Source of the DNA: Anthostomella pinea
Lineage: Eukaryota; Ascomycota; Sordariomycetes; Xylariales; Xylariaceae
Assembly (NCBI GenBank): GCA_963556695.1
Contig: CAUWAG010000003.1
Span: forward strand, 5,146,001-5,210,000
Length of the DNA: 64,000 nt
Reading direction: 5' to 3'
Below the pieces are notes generated by a model that saw nothing but the letters and a program-made list of their open reading frames with translations, had not been told where the DNA came from and did not search any database. The translations under genes and the position numbers were made by a program. Shown one piece after another: positions 48,018 through 60,169 of this stretch. Each line of letters opens with the position of its first letter. Position 1 is the first letter of the stretch.

Positions 48018-51000
48018 AGCAACTTGGTCCAGGAGAAAGGATGGTTAGTTGTGTATGGCAGGGAGAAGCGGGAAAATCAGCGCTCGATAAGACGCCGAAT
48101 ATGGTTAATTAGAAACGCATGGAGTAAACCCGATGTTCGTATCAGTCAAAGACACAACAGCCGAGAGTATGGTTGAAGGGAGTGGGATGTCGTGTTATCG
48201 TAGGATGTCGCGGCATGCCCGCCCCAACTGCGGTCGGCGAGGGGGAGGATGGGGCAGCACGGAAAAGGGTGCTGGTATATGGCCGGCGCTCGATTGCAGC
48301 GATATGGCGACAGCAACACGAGCAGTGCAGTCGACCGCCGTCAGAAGGAGGAGGCAGGAAGACTGTTGCCAACAAAGACGACGCTGATGCTGCAGGTGCC
48401 GTCAGAGGAAATCTGGGAAGAAAGAACTGGTCGATTAAAGGAGCTGCGGAGGGAGCGAAGCTGGAGAGTCGAGGCTCGGACAGTGCTTGTGGCCCCAGGC
48501 CCGTGGGCGAGCGCACCCTGAGCGGCGATGGAAGGGACGACCTAGCAGAAACGGTGCCAGGGGACCCGGGGATAGCGCATATGATGCAAGTACACAGTAG
48601 GGGGTAGGGGGGGCTGCTGGGCGGTGGCGGGCAAGCGGGCAAGTAGGCAAGTAGCGAGAGTTCAGATAGCGGAGAAGGAGGCCGGGTCTTGGTGGATACC
48701 TAGGTAGGTAGCTGCAGGTGGGTGGCAGCTGGACGTGACCCCTATGGGGCGTTTGGTTATTGGCTCGCTAGTACAGGGGGAATAGCGGGCCATGGCCACT
48801 TTAAGGCAATAACAGCTCAGGGGTCCCTGGGATCCTTCCTCGTGCGGGTGCCTCCCTCTATCACTGGAGGGAACACGCACCTTCAAATGGATACTAGACA
48901 TCGAATGGTAATGGCAGTGGCCAGCAACGAGATGGCATCGAGGGGACAGGGGGATTGATGATGAAGGGCTGCTGCAGCACCCTCGAGATCTCAAGATCAA
49001 GATCTAGCTGATTGAAACTCTCTTCGAGTGCCTTGCATGTCTCCTTGTAGATACCCGAGAGCTCACCCGTCAAGTTGGGACAGTTGAACCTTGAAGTGAC
49101 GTGTCGGCGTCTAACATCCTCAAAGTCTGGATAACCTAGTAGCTTGCAGGTAATTGTCGTTGCTGAAGCCGAGCGAGCAGATATCATCACTATGAAGCCA
49201 ATCTATGAGCAGCTAGCTACTCTTCAGGGTCCAGCCTGACGAGAACACCAAGCTCCTGCTCAACAGTCAACATCGTCTTGATGTTGCCGGTATCCGCCCA
49301 CAGCTATTGACGTTTCCAGCGGTGACAGCTTGTTAGGCGCCCGGCACCTCGGAAGATGCAGAACGTTTGTGGAGATGGTCGTGTGCTAACAGGCGAGGCT
49401 AATCTCAGTTCACCGTAGGCTAGAAAGACGCAGCATGGCTACTAGCAAGGAGGTGGCTTGCTGCTCGCATTGAATCGATGCCTCATTTTGCGAGAGAAAT
49501 CTAGAAATCTCGTATCTGATGCGGCCGGAGACGAAGAATTAAGCAGACGTTCAGTCCGGCTATCGTGCGTGCAGGTGAGATCCTGTATTGAATGTTGGTA
49601 GGTTGTTGAAATAATTATTCCAGGCCCAATTGACGGGAATACATAAGCACCATCTTCTAGTATTCATTTAACCGCTTGGTTGGTCTACACGTATATCCGG
49701 AACGAATCTGTAACAAATAAAGTAGGTATATAAGCTGGTCTCCTGACCGATTCCCGTCCTGCCAGTCGTCACTTCCAGTCAGTACCTAGGTTGGTTGTTG
49801 AAGATCCGTTTCCCCTCATCTCCTAGGCAGTCGTGGCAGTCCAACGACGACCCCTCCCAGTTGCCCTCGTACATAATTACAGGTTGCGAAAAGGGGCGGG
49901 TCGTCCAATGTCTCTTTCAGTAAGCCGAGGCCCACACTGCATGTAGTGTCTCTCCATTCTACAATATCCTGGTCTCGCTCACTCCGTCCGGTAGACCTTT
50001 TCTAATAAATTCAAACAAATACCCCTGGCAGACCTAGTTTGGTACGTACAGCAGCAGCAAACTAACTAATTGTACAGTCCAAATTCTAAACGCCAAACAG
50101 CAGCAACGATATCAACAAATATTAGAGATTGTGATGGTCACACCTGTCAGCACAGAACCGGCATCTCAACAGTCTTGGATTGCGTGCGGATGAGGCCCAG
50201 TCTCCAGCATGCAAAGCAAACATACTACCTACGTGTCTACTGCACTGAGAGAGCTACCCGGTTGGATGGTGGGAGACATTCCATCCACTCAGAGCTGTTC
50301 TTTTGTTGATCATGGACGGGTGGGTGTCAATGTCTTTCTACACACTTGCCTATCGGGTTCCCAATCGACAAGCACTCTGAACCAGGCACGCCGAGAACAG
50401 CCCCCACGACTGCTATCGTAAGCCTGACTGTCTGGTTTGTGTGCTGAAATCTGGATTGCTTCATCTACCAAGCCGCCAAGGTAACTTGCCCACCTATTGA
50501 GCTAGTTCGCCTTGCTTTTAAAGGCCGGGTGTCTATCCGCTCCTGGTAATATCTGCTTCCCTCCCCACATACACCATACGTCACAGCTGCAGTGCGCCGG
50601 GACCTACTGAACTTTCGGCATTCACAAAGGCATGTTCCATGCATTTTGCATCCTGGTGTATCCCTAAAGGCAGGATCCCATCATGGGAACTGCCATGCCC
50701 GTCCACGGAATAAATCATCACCTATCCTCACGGGCCAACCCCCCGCCTGGGCTATCAGCGTACAGCCGAAGACAGCTGGCATGCTTTGTTGGTCTTCTTC
50801 CTTCCTCTCGCCGGGCCACTCCACCAACGCAGCTGAGACCCATGCATCTAGCCAAGTCACCGAGCAATTCAACAAACCACAGACGTAGTTCTAATGTACG
50901 GTCACGTCTCAGCACGGCTCTTTCATCCCTAAACATTATGTACCTACTGAGTATGCCTCAATATGCACCAACTGGCTTCTTCTGTGGCAGCACGCGTGGC

Positions 51001-53956
51001 CGACTGGGAGACCGCAAGATATCAAATCGAGAAAGAGGACCCACGGAGGGGCAGACGTCCGGCGGTCCAGCGCCGACGGTCCACGGACTTGCATGGATAT
51101 TCACGATGGAGTCCACTGGAGCTACCAATCCCGTTGCAAATTCTGCTTCTGTTCATCTTATCTCCATCTCACCTAGATTCACTAGGCGCAGACCCGTTCC
51201 TCACAGGCCTCCAGTTACCCAGTAACCAGTAACACAAGGTTTCTCATGTATCACATACCTAATACGAGACTGTGGAATCGAGGGGTATCTATCTAGGAAT
51301 CATAGGAGCCACAGGTAAAGGCGATCTACTCCCCGAGGGAGCGTACAAACTTGTGGTGGTTCGTGAGAGGGTAGGACCGCCTTGCATTCGTACATATGCA
51401 AAGGTTTGTAGAAAGAGTCGACGCGCTAGCGCTGCATCGACGCAACGCGTGGAGACGAGATCCGAAGCAGAACATTCATTACTACAGAATCCCGCGGGCT
51501 AGTTGAGCAGGCGAATGTCGTTGCGAATCCTTCAAGGCTCGGCGATGACCATTGGACGCAGGTCAGGACTCAGGCCGGCTCAAATGTCTAGGTAATCCAG
51601 CATCTGTCTGTCGACCAGCTGCCAGCAGCACGCGCAAATGAACCTCGTGGTTCCCGAGTGCCTGGTTGCCAACTTGCAGCCGGGCGCCAGGCGCCAAGAG
51701 GACCCCGAATTCCACAAAAGAAAACGGCTTCACCGTGGACGAGCCAATGCGTGGTCCAATACCCTACAGGCTACCCCCACATCGCAGCAGCCCACTAGGT
51801 CTTCGTTCCACTCGGGACGGACTAGGGAGCCAAAGAGCTGATGGATCATAGATGCATCCTATCGTGCCTGTCAGGCAGAAGCTTCAACAATGAGGCGAAA
51901 AGGGACCTCCCTTCAACGCACTTGGCCCTCTGGTGAATAGCAAAGGCGGTCCTCTCAAATCTACGAACTCAGCTTATTGATAACCGACCCGCTTGCCTGA
52001 CACCCGAGGCTGTTGGCCCAAGGCTGCCGGAGTGTTCTTCCATTCTCATCTTATCCCTTCGAAATATTGCGGCTTCCCGACCTGAACCGAACAGTTTGCC
52101 ACTTTGTCTGACCCGGTGCGAGGTCCCCTCTCTTTGGGTAAAGATGTGCAAGGGGGCAGCTGTCGATCCGGGTCCTCATTCAAACTGCTCTGCACATTTG
52201 TTTCAGCCTGAGAACCTGGGTCTGCCATCTGCGGGCCAAGTTGTCGATCGATCTCACGTGGCGTAGCACCTCGCTCGATATCTCGCCAGTCAGATAAGTA
52301 TCACGCTAGAGCCTGCCTTGGTAGTTCATATTTTTCGAGCCCCAACGGCAGACGGTGAGCCTCCAAGACTGGTTGAGGATCGTCGTCGACCAGCGTGGCA
52401 GTGTGGCTCATGTGTGATGGAGGCTGCATCGCCATGGTCTTGGGTGTGTCACCCAGCTGCTGAGACTTGTTCCACCGCCTCGTCACCCATCTCCCATCAT
52501 GGGCCATCCCACATGACCCCTTTTCCTCCAGCCAGTCCCGACGTCTCTGGTGGCTTGTTGGTATACGCTGCTCATCTATCTACAACTTACTAACCCACGA
52601 GCCGAGCCAATGTCATGATGACAGCATCTCAATAACTGTAGGAAGACATGTTAACCATTTGACGACCTGTGCGGTTCCTTCAGAAAACCACGGGAAACGA
52701 TTGCTGTCCCCTCCAAACCCCAACGTTAGACGCACACAACAGGGTTACTACCGCCGACTTTTGGGAAAGTGAGAAATTGGCAGAACCACGGGTCTTCTTT
52801 AAAGAGGCAGCTTCTTGATCAGTACCCCAAAGTTGATCGTCTGAAGATCAGTGTAGAAAGACCAACCACGAATCAGGCACCAATACACCACTGGTTCTGA
52901 CCATTCCTCGCTTTCCCGAAAGTAAGCGGTATTTGATATACCAATCAGCTACACTCCGGCTCCATGCCACAACGCCTCCAACATGGGAGGTGTCCATGAT
53001 ATGTGGCGTCAATGTCCTCACTCTCTGTCTGTTAGTCCAGCTGTAACAAAACCTCGCAATCCTTTGTGCTACGCCTACGGCAACCCGGCAGATGATTATT
53101 CTGGGCTGCGGGTAGGTACTTGTTACGAAGGTATCGGGCGCTGTACATGGCCCTAACGCTTTATACATGACGTGACGTTGCAGTATGCGCCGACATGCCA
53201 GTGTGTATACACTCAGCCCTCATTTTCAGCGAAGCAAAGTGAAAGAGTGCTCGCGGTGGCGTCACCCTCCCCTGAGCCCACGATTACCCAGCTGAAGACG
53301 AATATTCAGTTGCCCTTTAAGTACTTCCTTCATCTTGGGCAATTGTCAAAAATGGCAGGAACCAGTCATGATAATGATAGTAATAATATTCGTTCGTTAT
53401 GATTCCATTCTGGTATAGCGTGTTAGATCCATTCCCTCTTCAAACCCCATCCTCTTCCCTGGTGCCCTCTCGTACAACACGGGCATACAGACCGCAAGCA
53501 AGCAGCAAGCAACCGCAATCAAGTAATGCTATCTCCTAGAAGCGACTGACGATCGAGAAGCAAAAGCAAAGCGCGGAAAGGCGAAAGATAAACCACAACG
53601 TGCGCCTGCCCCTTCCCTTCCCTTCTCCTTTCCCTCGTCGGCCGCCTAGATGGCCCCTAAAGCTTGCTTGGTGAGGGTATCGAAACAGCAAAAAAGCAGA
53701 TGTCAACCAATAAGCGAGGGAAAAGGTCAGAAAGCATGTACAATGCCTTGTCTACCGCGCGCGACCACCACCGTTAGAACTGCTTTCCAGTGATAGGGAC
53801 AAAATGAGACCCGATAGTCGCAGTTCAATTCATCCCCCGCGCGTCTCGTGCCGTTATGGCTCCTCTGAAGAGGCGATTGACCAGGCATCCCCTGCCGAAC
53901 AACCCTCAGAAACCGAGCTCAGATACTCACTCACAACCTATGTCGACTGACACGTC
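48018..53956. other. 5.9-kb region upstream of the kinase, no intact gene
   Basis: Between the kinase start and the 3' end of the Munc13-like gene, both on minus. It must hold the kinase promoter and leader, and it contains a coding-like relic at 48894-49303. The longest other frame, 180 codons at 50683-51225 (+), has no recognisable domain. No RNA gene or transposon seen. Confidence 0.6.
48894..49303 (-). pseudogene. Possible gene relic (two coding-like segments)
   Basis: On minus, 49303-49217 follows an acceptor-like CAATAG and reads LWADTGNIKTMLTVEQELGV and on to a TAG. Shortly downstream, a second frame at 49190-48894 includes GYPDFEDVRRRH, CPNLTGELSGIYKETCKALE and SFNQLDLDLEISRVLQQPFI. 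Both look much more like real protein than the surrounding frames (charged, helical, balanced composition). They are in different frames, separated by stops, and I could not find the missing parts or name the family. A decayed gene is the simplest reading; chance is possible. Confidence 0.3.
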
Positions 53957-56900
53957 TTAACGTCGCGGCACACCACCCCGCCCAAAACCTCCACCCCCGG
54001 AGTTCCAACCCTGGCTGACGCTCTGCTTCACTATCATCGCAGCGGTGGCAGCGGCTTGCATGCGCTCCTTCTGGCGGTGCCTCTCCTTGAGGTAGCCGGC
54101 GGCCTCGGGCCGCATGCGCAGGATGCGGAGGATCATGTCGTCCGACGGGTCAGCCTGCGCCTCCTTGCGCTTCTCCTCCTTGGCGCGCCGCATCGTGCCG
54201 AGGTTGCGGCTCATCATGATGCTCTTGCCGCGGCGGATCGTGCCCATGCTCGCGAATGCCGGGCCCGCGCTGTACGACGGCCCGAGACTGGGTGGCGCCG
54301 AGAGCCGGTTGGAGGTCATCTGGCTCTGGAGCTGCTGCTGCTGGCGCTGGGCGGTGGCGGCCGCCATACGCTCCGACGTGCGGATTAGATTATCGGTGCT
54401 GTCGAAGTAAAAGAAGTTGAGTGTGTTGAGCTCGTGATACTTAGGCGATTTGAGGACTTCGGCGGGGACGCCCAAAACTTCACCATCCTCGTCTTGTGCA
54501 TTGAAGAAGCCATAGAGCAGCTTCAGCCACTTGTAAACCACGTCGAGCTCGCGCTGGTTGAGTGGACGCTGACTAGACGGCTTCTCTGATAGAGGAGGTA
54601 CGACAAGGGCTTCGATTGCCATCAACACCTCTTTCCACAATCGCGTCATGACTGCGACCATTGTGGCATCTGTTAGGGTATGTTTCATCGTAGAAAAGTT
54701 CTCATCGAAGTAGGAGAAGAGAGATTGCAGCGCGTTCTCAACTTCCTCATCAGTGATCATTGGAAGCGTTGATGCCCGTTTGAAGAACGAGTTGACTTGC
54801 GACGTGAGATTTCGTCCAAGCAGAGCACGCAAGGCATCGTGTGACAAAGATGCGTTAATGTGTCTCGAAAGCTAGAGAAGAATTAGCGGCTTTCATAAAT
54901 AAAGCGTTTCTGGAAGGGATCATACCTTGTCGGTGATCTTGCGGACCATGTCACGCTCCGTCCTCTTCAGATGCCGGAAAGCCTTGCCAAAATAGAATTG
55001 TATGTCATCACGCTCCCCTTCCATACTCACTCGCATCAAGATCCTGCCTTGTGTATCAAGGTCAAGCCAGAACTCCCTCGGCAAATAGTCGCTGAAATGA
55101 ATCGGATCCAACTTCAGCGAGGTCCGACCAACGAAATCGTGGTCGCCAAAGGTATCGTAATCCCAGATTGTGGCGACAACGTTCAGAGCTCCAGACACGG
55201 TGACGTCTACGGACTCATCCCATCGAGGACTCAGCGTTCTCATAACAATTCGCGTCTTGTGCAGGCGCTTTTGGTATTCGTCCACAAGCACAACATAAGG
55301 GTCACTGGTCCCGTTCGGGTCGCATGCCTTGATCTCCTCGGCCTCAACGATCTTGATGGTAAAGACGTACTTCGCCGGACGTCTGACCTGTTTTCTTGGC
55401 CCGTCCACCTTCTCTAGCATCGCGGCGCATGCATCGACATTCATGGACCTCTCTAGCTTGTCCAATTCTTGCATGGCCCATTCGATATTGTTGAGCTTGA
55501 CTAGGGACTGTTGACATGTTAGCAACGAAGCACGACCAAGGGGCAACTTCACTCTACCTCTGGGTAGAACTGAAACGGTTCAATCTTTTCCTTGGTGTTC
55601 AGAGCATCCTTGGCGTACTGCATAAATCTTCCTTGCGTCGTTTGGGCCACGGCTGCCGCCTCCTTTTCGTTCGCCCTTGGCGTGTCCATCTCTTTCATGA
55701 ACCGCTGATCCACAAGCTCGCAGTATCGAGCGATGCTATTGGCAAATATCTTGGACAGTGCCGTCATGAATCGAGCATGATGGACATCGTTATCCCATTC
55801 AAGCTGGAAAACCTGGTCTGAAGTCTGGTGGAACAACTGAAACATGTCGATAATGGAATGGCTGTGACGTTCCGCATCGAGAGAAATATGGCCAGGTCCT
55901 TGGCTGCGTACTTGGAACTGGTCTTGCTTGATCGCTTGCTCTACAAACTCCTCAGCTCTCTCTTCAGCGTTGTGAATCCAACGCCAAACAAAGCCAATGA
56001 GTAGCTCCTCAACATCGAAAGTGAAGGGGTTGTTCGGGAGTGATGTCCGGTGAATACGACGGATCTCGACCAGGTCCTTGTACAAATCAAACCCATCCTG
56101 AAGAGGCAGCTCCTCGTCCCGGTCCTGGGCGACTTGTACGATCCTCTTGACTAGGTCATGAGCGTCGTCTTCGAAACTGGGAAATATCGTCTCCGCCAAG
56201 ACAGTCAAGGGGTTGACACCCATAATCTCAGGGTTGTTTCTGTACCGTTTCTGGATCTTCTCGCAAAGTTTGACCACCGAGTTTCCGAGCTTTTTTACGT
56301 GGCTGAAATCCCAGTCTTGTTGACTCTGTGGAATTTCTTTATCGAGGAACCCACGATAGACGTTGGCGGCTTGCTCTTCCATTCCGGCGTGAAGTAGTTT
56401 GGTGTAGTCCAAAGCATCTTCCTCCTTTCGGGAGAAACTTGGGTCGTTGAATATGTGATTTTGTAGCACATGCACCGGCGGCCCGGCCGAAGGCGGTTTC
56501 GGTTCATAGCAATGCATGAGGATGTCGTAGAGTTCGCGCAGAAGAGCATCATTTAGGGTGTGGATTGTCTGCTGCCATACGGCATAGTCCGAAATCGTCC
56601 ATCTGCTCCTTTCGATAGTTGCGAGGCTCTCCGCGTAGAGATAGATGGGCGGTGGCTTTTTGAGCTCCTTCTCCGGGGGCGAGCTCTTGACTAAGTCGAA
56701 CGCAGTATCCAAGTCTATGACAGTGAACAAGGTATCGGTAAACCTGCGAGCGGCTACCTCTATGAATACAACTAGACGGGTGAACTGGGGAATTCGCCAG
56801 CGAACGCAGAGTTCCGTCAGAAGATCCAATGATTGTTTCGAGAAAGGTCCCGCTTCGTCGTCGCCATTTTCGTGCATGGCATCAAACTCCAACGCATAAT

Positions 56901-58182
56901 TTGCGATGACCTTCAGGAACTCACGGGGATCGGGAGGAATAAAAGTATAGTGCGCCTCCTCAACGGATCTAATGCTGCCTATATCGTCAAGCGACATAGA
57001 ACCCAGGCTGAGTGTGTGGTCAAGGCCATATATGGATGTCCTGTTCGGATTGGACAGTACCCTTCCCAGGTCTGAATACGCCTGGTCTTCAGCATAAGCA
57101 GCAGAAGGGCTTGAGGGCAGAGGTTTCTCGGCCGCCGCACTGACACCGGTAGACTTCTTGGCCAGCTCTGGCTTAGCTACCAGAATCTCCATCATCATCT
57201 GCGAAAGAAAAGGTGCTTCGGCCTTTTTCCACTCTTGATAGGCCTCTTCAATATCGAAATCTTGACTTTGAAGAGCGCCACCCATATTGGCGTTCATCCG
57301 ATGCTGGTAGGATTTGAGGTCCTTCAGCGCAGCCTCCTCGGTCCAATTCGGCCGCTGGGCGTCTATATGGGTTTGCACATCGGAGTGTGCGAGACCGAAG
57401 ACCCTGGCAACGGCCTGCACCATGGGCATGTCCTTCACGTCATAACTAAGGGGTACTACGACCTCTATCGACTTGCCGGAGTCTTGGCCAGTATCGACGA
57501 AGAGATTCTGGTCGTTCGTAAGGAGCTTGTTCTCGAGCGTGCTCAGTCTGCTCATGAGCTCTGGCTTATCTCGGTCGTTCCCTTGGTCTCGTAGAATGTT
57601 GGTAATCAGTCTCACGAAGAGGGCGACGTGCCTGTCGACGAGCAGTTTCCAGGAGTCATCGCTTCGCTCGTGGCCGAGCATGCAGGCCTTGGTGGCGGCC
57701 GAAAAGAATATCAGGACTAGCGGCTCGACCTTTCGCTCCTTGTCAATGCTCTTCCGGAAGCCTTGATCCGTGAATGCATTGTAGGCCTGCGCGAAGGTCT
57801 TCTTTACGGCAGCATCGTTGAAGCCCGGCAGCTTTTCGAGGCCCATAATCACACGCTCCATCCTCTTCTCCAAAGGACCCCGGAAGCCATTTGGCAGCTT
57901 GACACTAGTGGAATTACCAGGCACAAACTCCTTGACTAGATCCGATATATTGGACGTATGCGATCGGGGTAGGGGTTTCGGCGCGGGCACCCATTGTTTT
58001 CGTTTGGCTTTGGGCTGGAGGAGATAGTGGAGGTAGGCGACCCGGAGAGCGTAGGTGTAGGCATCGTCGTGGCTGACAGCCAAGGCTCGCGCGCTCGAAC
58101 CGGCGCGACTCCTGCTGCCGTGGACGCTCTGAGCACTGTCTATGCGACGATTGAGGTAAGACTTTCTCGACGCCGTCGACAT
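53957..58182 (-). CDS. Munc13/UNC-13-like MHD and C2 domain protein (Ync13/Git1-like)
   Basis: Three exons: 58182-55558, 55507-54926 and 54871-53957, all phase-0 joins, give 1373 residues. The start at MSTASRKSYLNRR is preferred over an in-frame ATG at 58212 that adds a Cys/Pro-rich decapeptide. The first ~870 residues form a long helical MUN-like region with LGFAHSDVQTHID-type and IEWAMQELDKL motifs. A C2 domain (about 922-1015) has the Ca2+-binding aspartates: ACDPNGTSDPYV (Asp938, Asp944) and WDYDTFGDHDFVG (Asp992, Asp994, Asp999). A second MHD-like helical part follows (about 1070-1200). The tail is basic and ends Gly-rich (GGGGFGRGGVPRR). The arrangement fits the fission yeast proteins Ync13 and Git1, which act at the plasma membrane in exocytosis during septation and in cAMP signalling. 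The exact orthologue is not settled. Confidence 0.9.
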
Positions 58183-60169
58183 GGTGCAAGGACAGGGACG
58201 AGAACACGGCACAGCTGGTGGTGTGCAGGTGCGAATATGCCAATGCTTATCCGTCGGTCATGCCCAAACCTCGGGATTCGAACAGATTGGGTTGCAGATC
58301 TCAGAGAGTCGGTTATTGTACTGTCGCGGTATTGTACTCAATGCAAAGTCGAGTCGAGTCGGGCAGGCAACTGAGACGACGGGAGTATTGTTGTTGTAAA
58401 ATGATGGCGGGATACCTATAGGTAGTTGGCGTAGGGCGGCGCGAAGGGCACGAAGTTCCGTACCTAAGGTAAGGTAGGTAATGTCGGGTAGCCGACGTTC
58501 GATGGTCTGGAAATAGACGTTCAGGCGCTTGGGCCCGTCACGAGATATGGGTGCAATCTAATCATCTAATGCCGGCCGGCCCCCCTGACACCAACGTCAT
58601 TTGACCCTTGACTCTTGAGCACAGAAGGGGACTTATGTAAGTTATCGTGGAGGGGCACCGCACCTGGCAAGCCATACGCCTCTACATACTACACCTGAAC
58701 ACCTGAGCATCTGAACCTGGGTAGGTAGTCCGCATGAGGTAGTCCTGAATGCATCACCAGAAAATATAAGGTTATATATATGAGGATAACCTTCGGTTAT
58801 AAGTTAAGACTCTCATGTTTAAGCTCTTGTGTCCACCGAGCCAACAAACAGCCATACCTTATTTTGGCGCCATGGGTCAGATTAGACTTCAGATCCTACG
58901 TACTCTGGTACTCCAAGGATATCAAGGTCGGTGGTCTTAATATTAAGTACCTACCTACCTAAGGTCTAAGGTGTAAAGTCGTCTCTTCGATGGCTTACAT
59001 GGAGGTACAAGAGTGGAAAATCAACCCATATATAATACTCTAGGACTGAACCAGACTAAGGATATCTGTGACAGTCGAGCAGACCAACTAGCTCTACTAC
59101 ATCATACCTCCTATGCAATGTAGTTAATATGTATAAGGTACTCGTCAAGAGAATGTTTATATACTCCTCTGTTGTTTGTTGGTTACCTACCTACCTACCT
59201 CGGTGAATAACATGAAAGAGCCGGACATAAAGCCTGGAGGGCCCACACCGTTCATGTGGTGCCGCTAGTCGCCGCCCCGTGCTTCCAAACCGATCCACTG
59301 TAGCCCACTGTGTTTGGTCTCCAGGTTGCCAGGGCTGCCAGGTGAACAGGAGTTGGATACATGTAAATAGGAACTGTGGCACAGATGCAGAGAGATCGGT
59401 GCAGACATACAGGATGTACATGTCGGGCTGTTGGTTTTGGTACACATCCTGTAAAGCCAACATCTAGATGTCCAGAAGCATTAGGTACCGGTATGTGGTA
59501 ATTGCGCGCCGTAGATAAATTGTCGATTACCACATGCGTCGACTTGGAACAGCCCCTGGCCTGCTGTGCCCCTTATGTATGCGCCTGTGGCTGCGTGCGT
59601 GCGTGCGTGCGTGCGTACTAAAGATAACCGTTGCGTATCTAGGCTGTGCCGTTCTATTTTCAAAATTGAGCATGGCTTCACATACACAATGAATGGTTGT
59701 GATGGTAATCAACATTGAAGGTGCACTTCAAGTCTATACCTACCTACCGCCTTCACATTACCTTATGGTACATGTACAGTTCAGGTGACGGCTGGAAGTA
59801 CTTGTACCTGCTGCTATCGATAACAGTTGGCGCCTAAACGCACCCTTGGACCCTTGTGACCCCTTGTGACCCCGCCAGCCGTACCGCAGTATCCCAGACA
59901 GGGCCGCATCCAGCGCGCATATTCTGGATGCACGCCGCCTGGATTGGCTGCCCGCACCAGTGGACTGCCAGACTGCAGATTGCCTGACTGCGACACCACC
60001 TCCCAATGTCCTCCAATTCAACAGCATCAACTCCCAAAACTTCACCGCCGTCATCTTTTGATTTCGCATTCATACGCTCTACACATCTAGTTACTTCTTT
60101 CGATCCGACTCCGACTGACCGATCTCACCCTGTGCTTGCGGCCCTTGACCAGGCCAGCCCTTGACGACC
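58183..60169. other. 2.0-kb divergent intergenic region between Munc13-like and ArfGAP genes
   Basis: Promoters of two opposing genes. It has several ACCTACC/GGTAGGT tracts and a TGCG microsatellite at 59592-59616. No gene seen. Confidence 0.6.
59592..59616. repeat. (TGCG)n microsatellite
   Basis: Six copies of TGCG in tandem in the divergent promoter region. Confidence 0.9.

Noticed and set aside
50683..51225. 180-codon frame on plus
   Set aside because: No domain, Pro/Ser/Arg mixture typical of noncoding GC-rich DNA, overlapping open frames on both strands.
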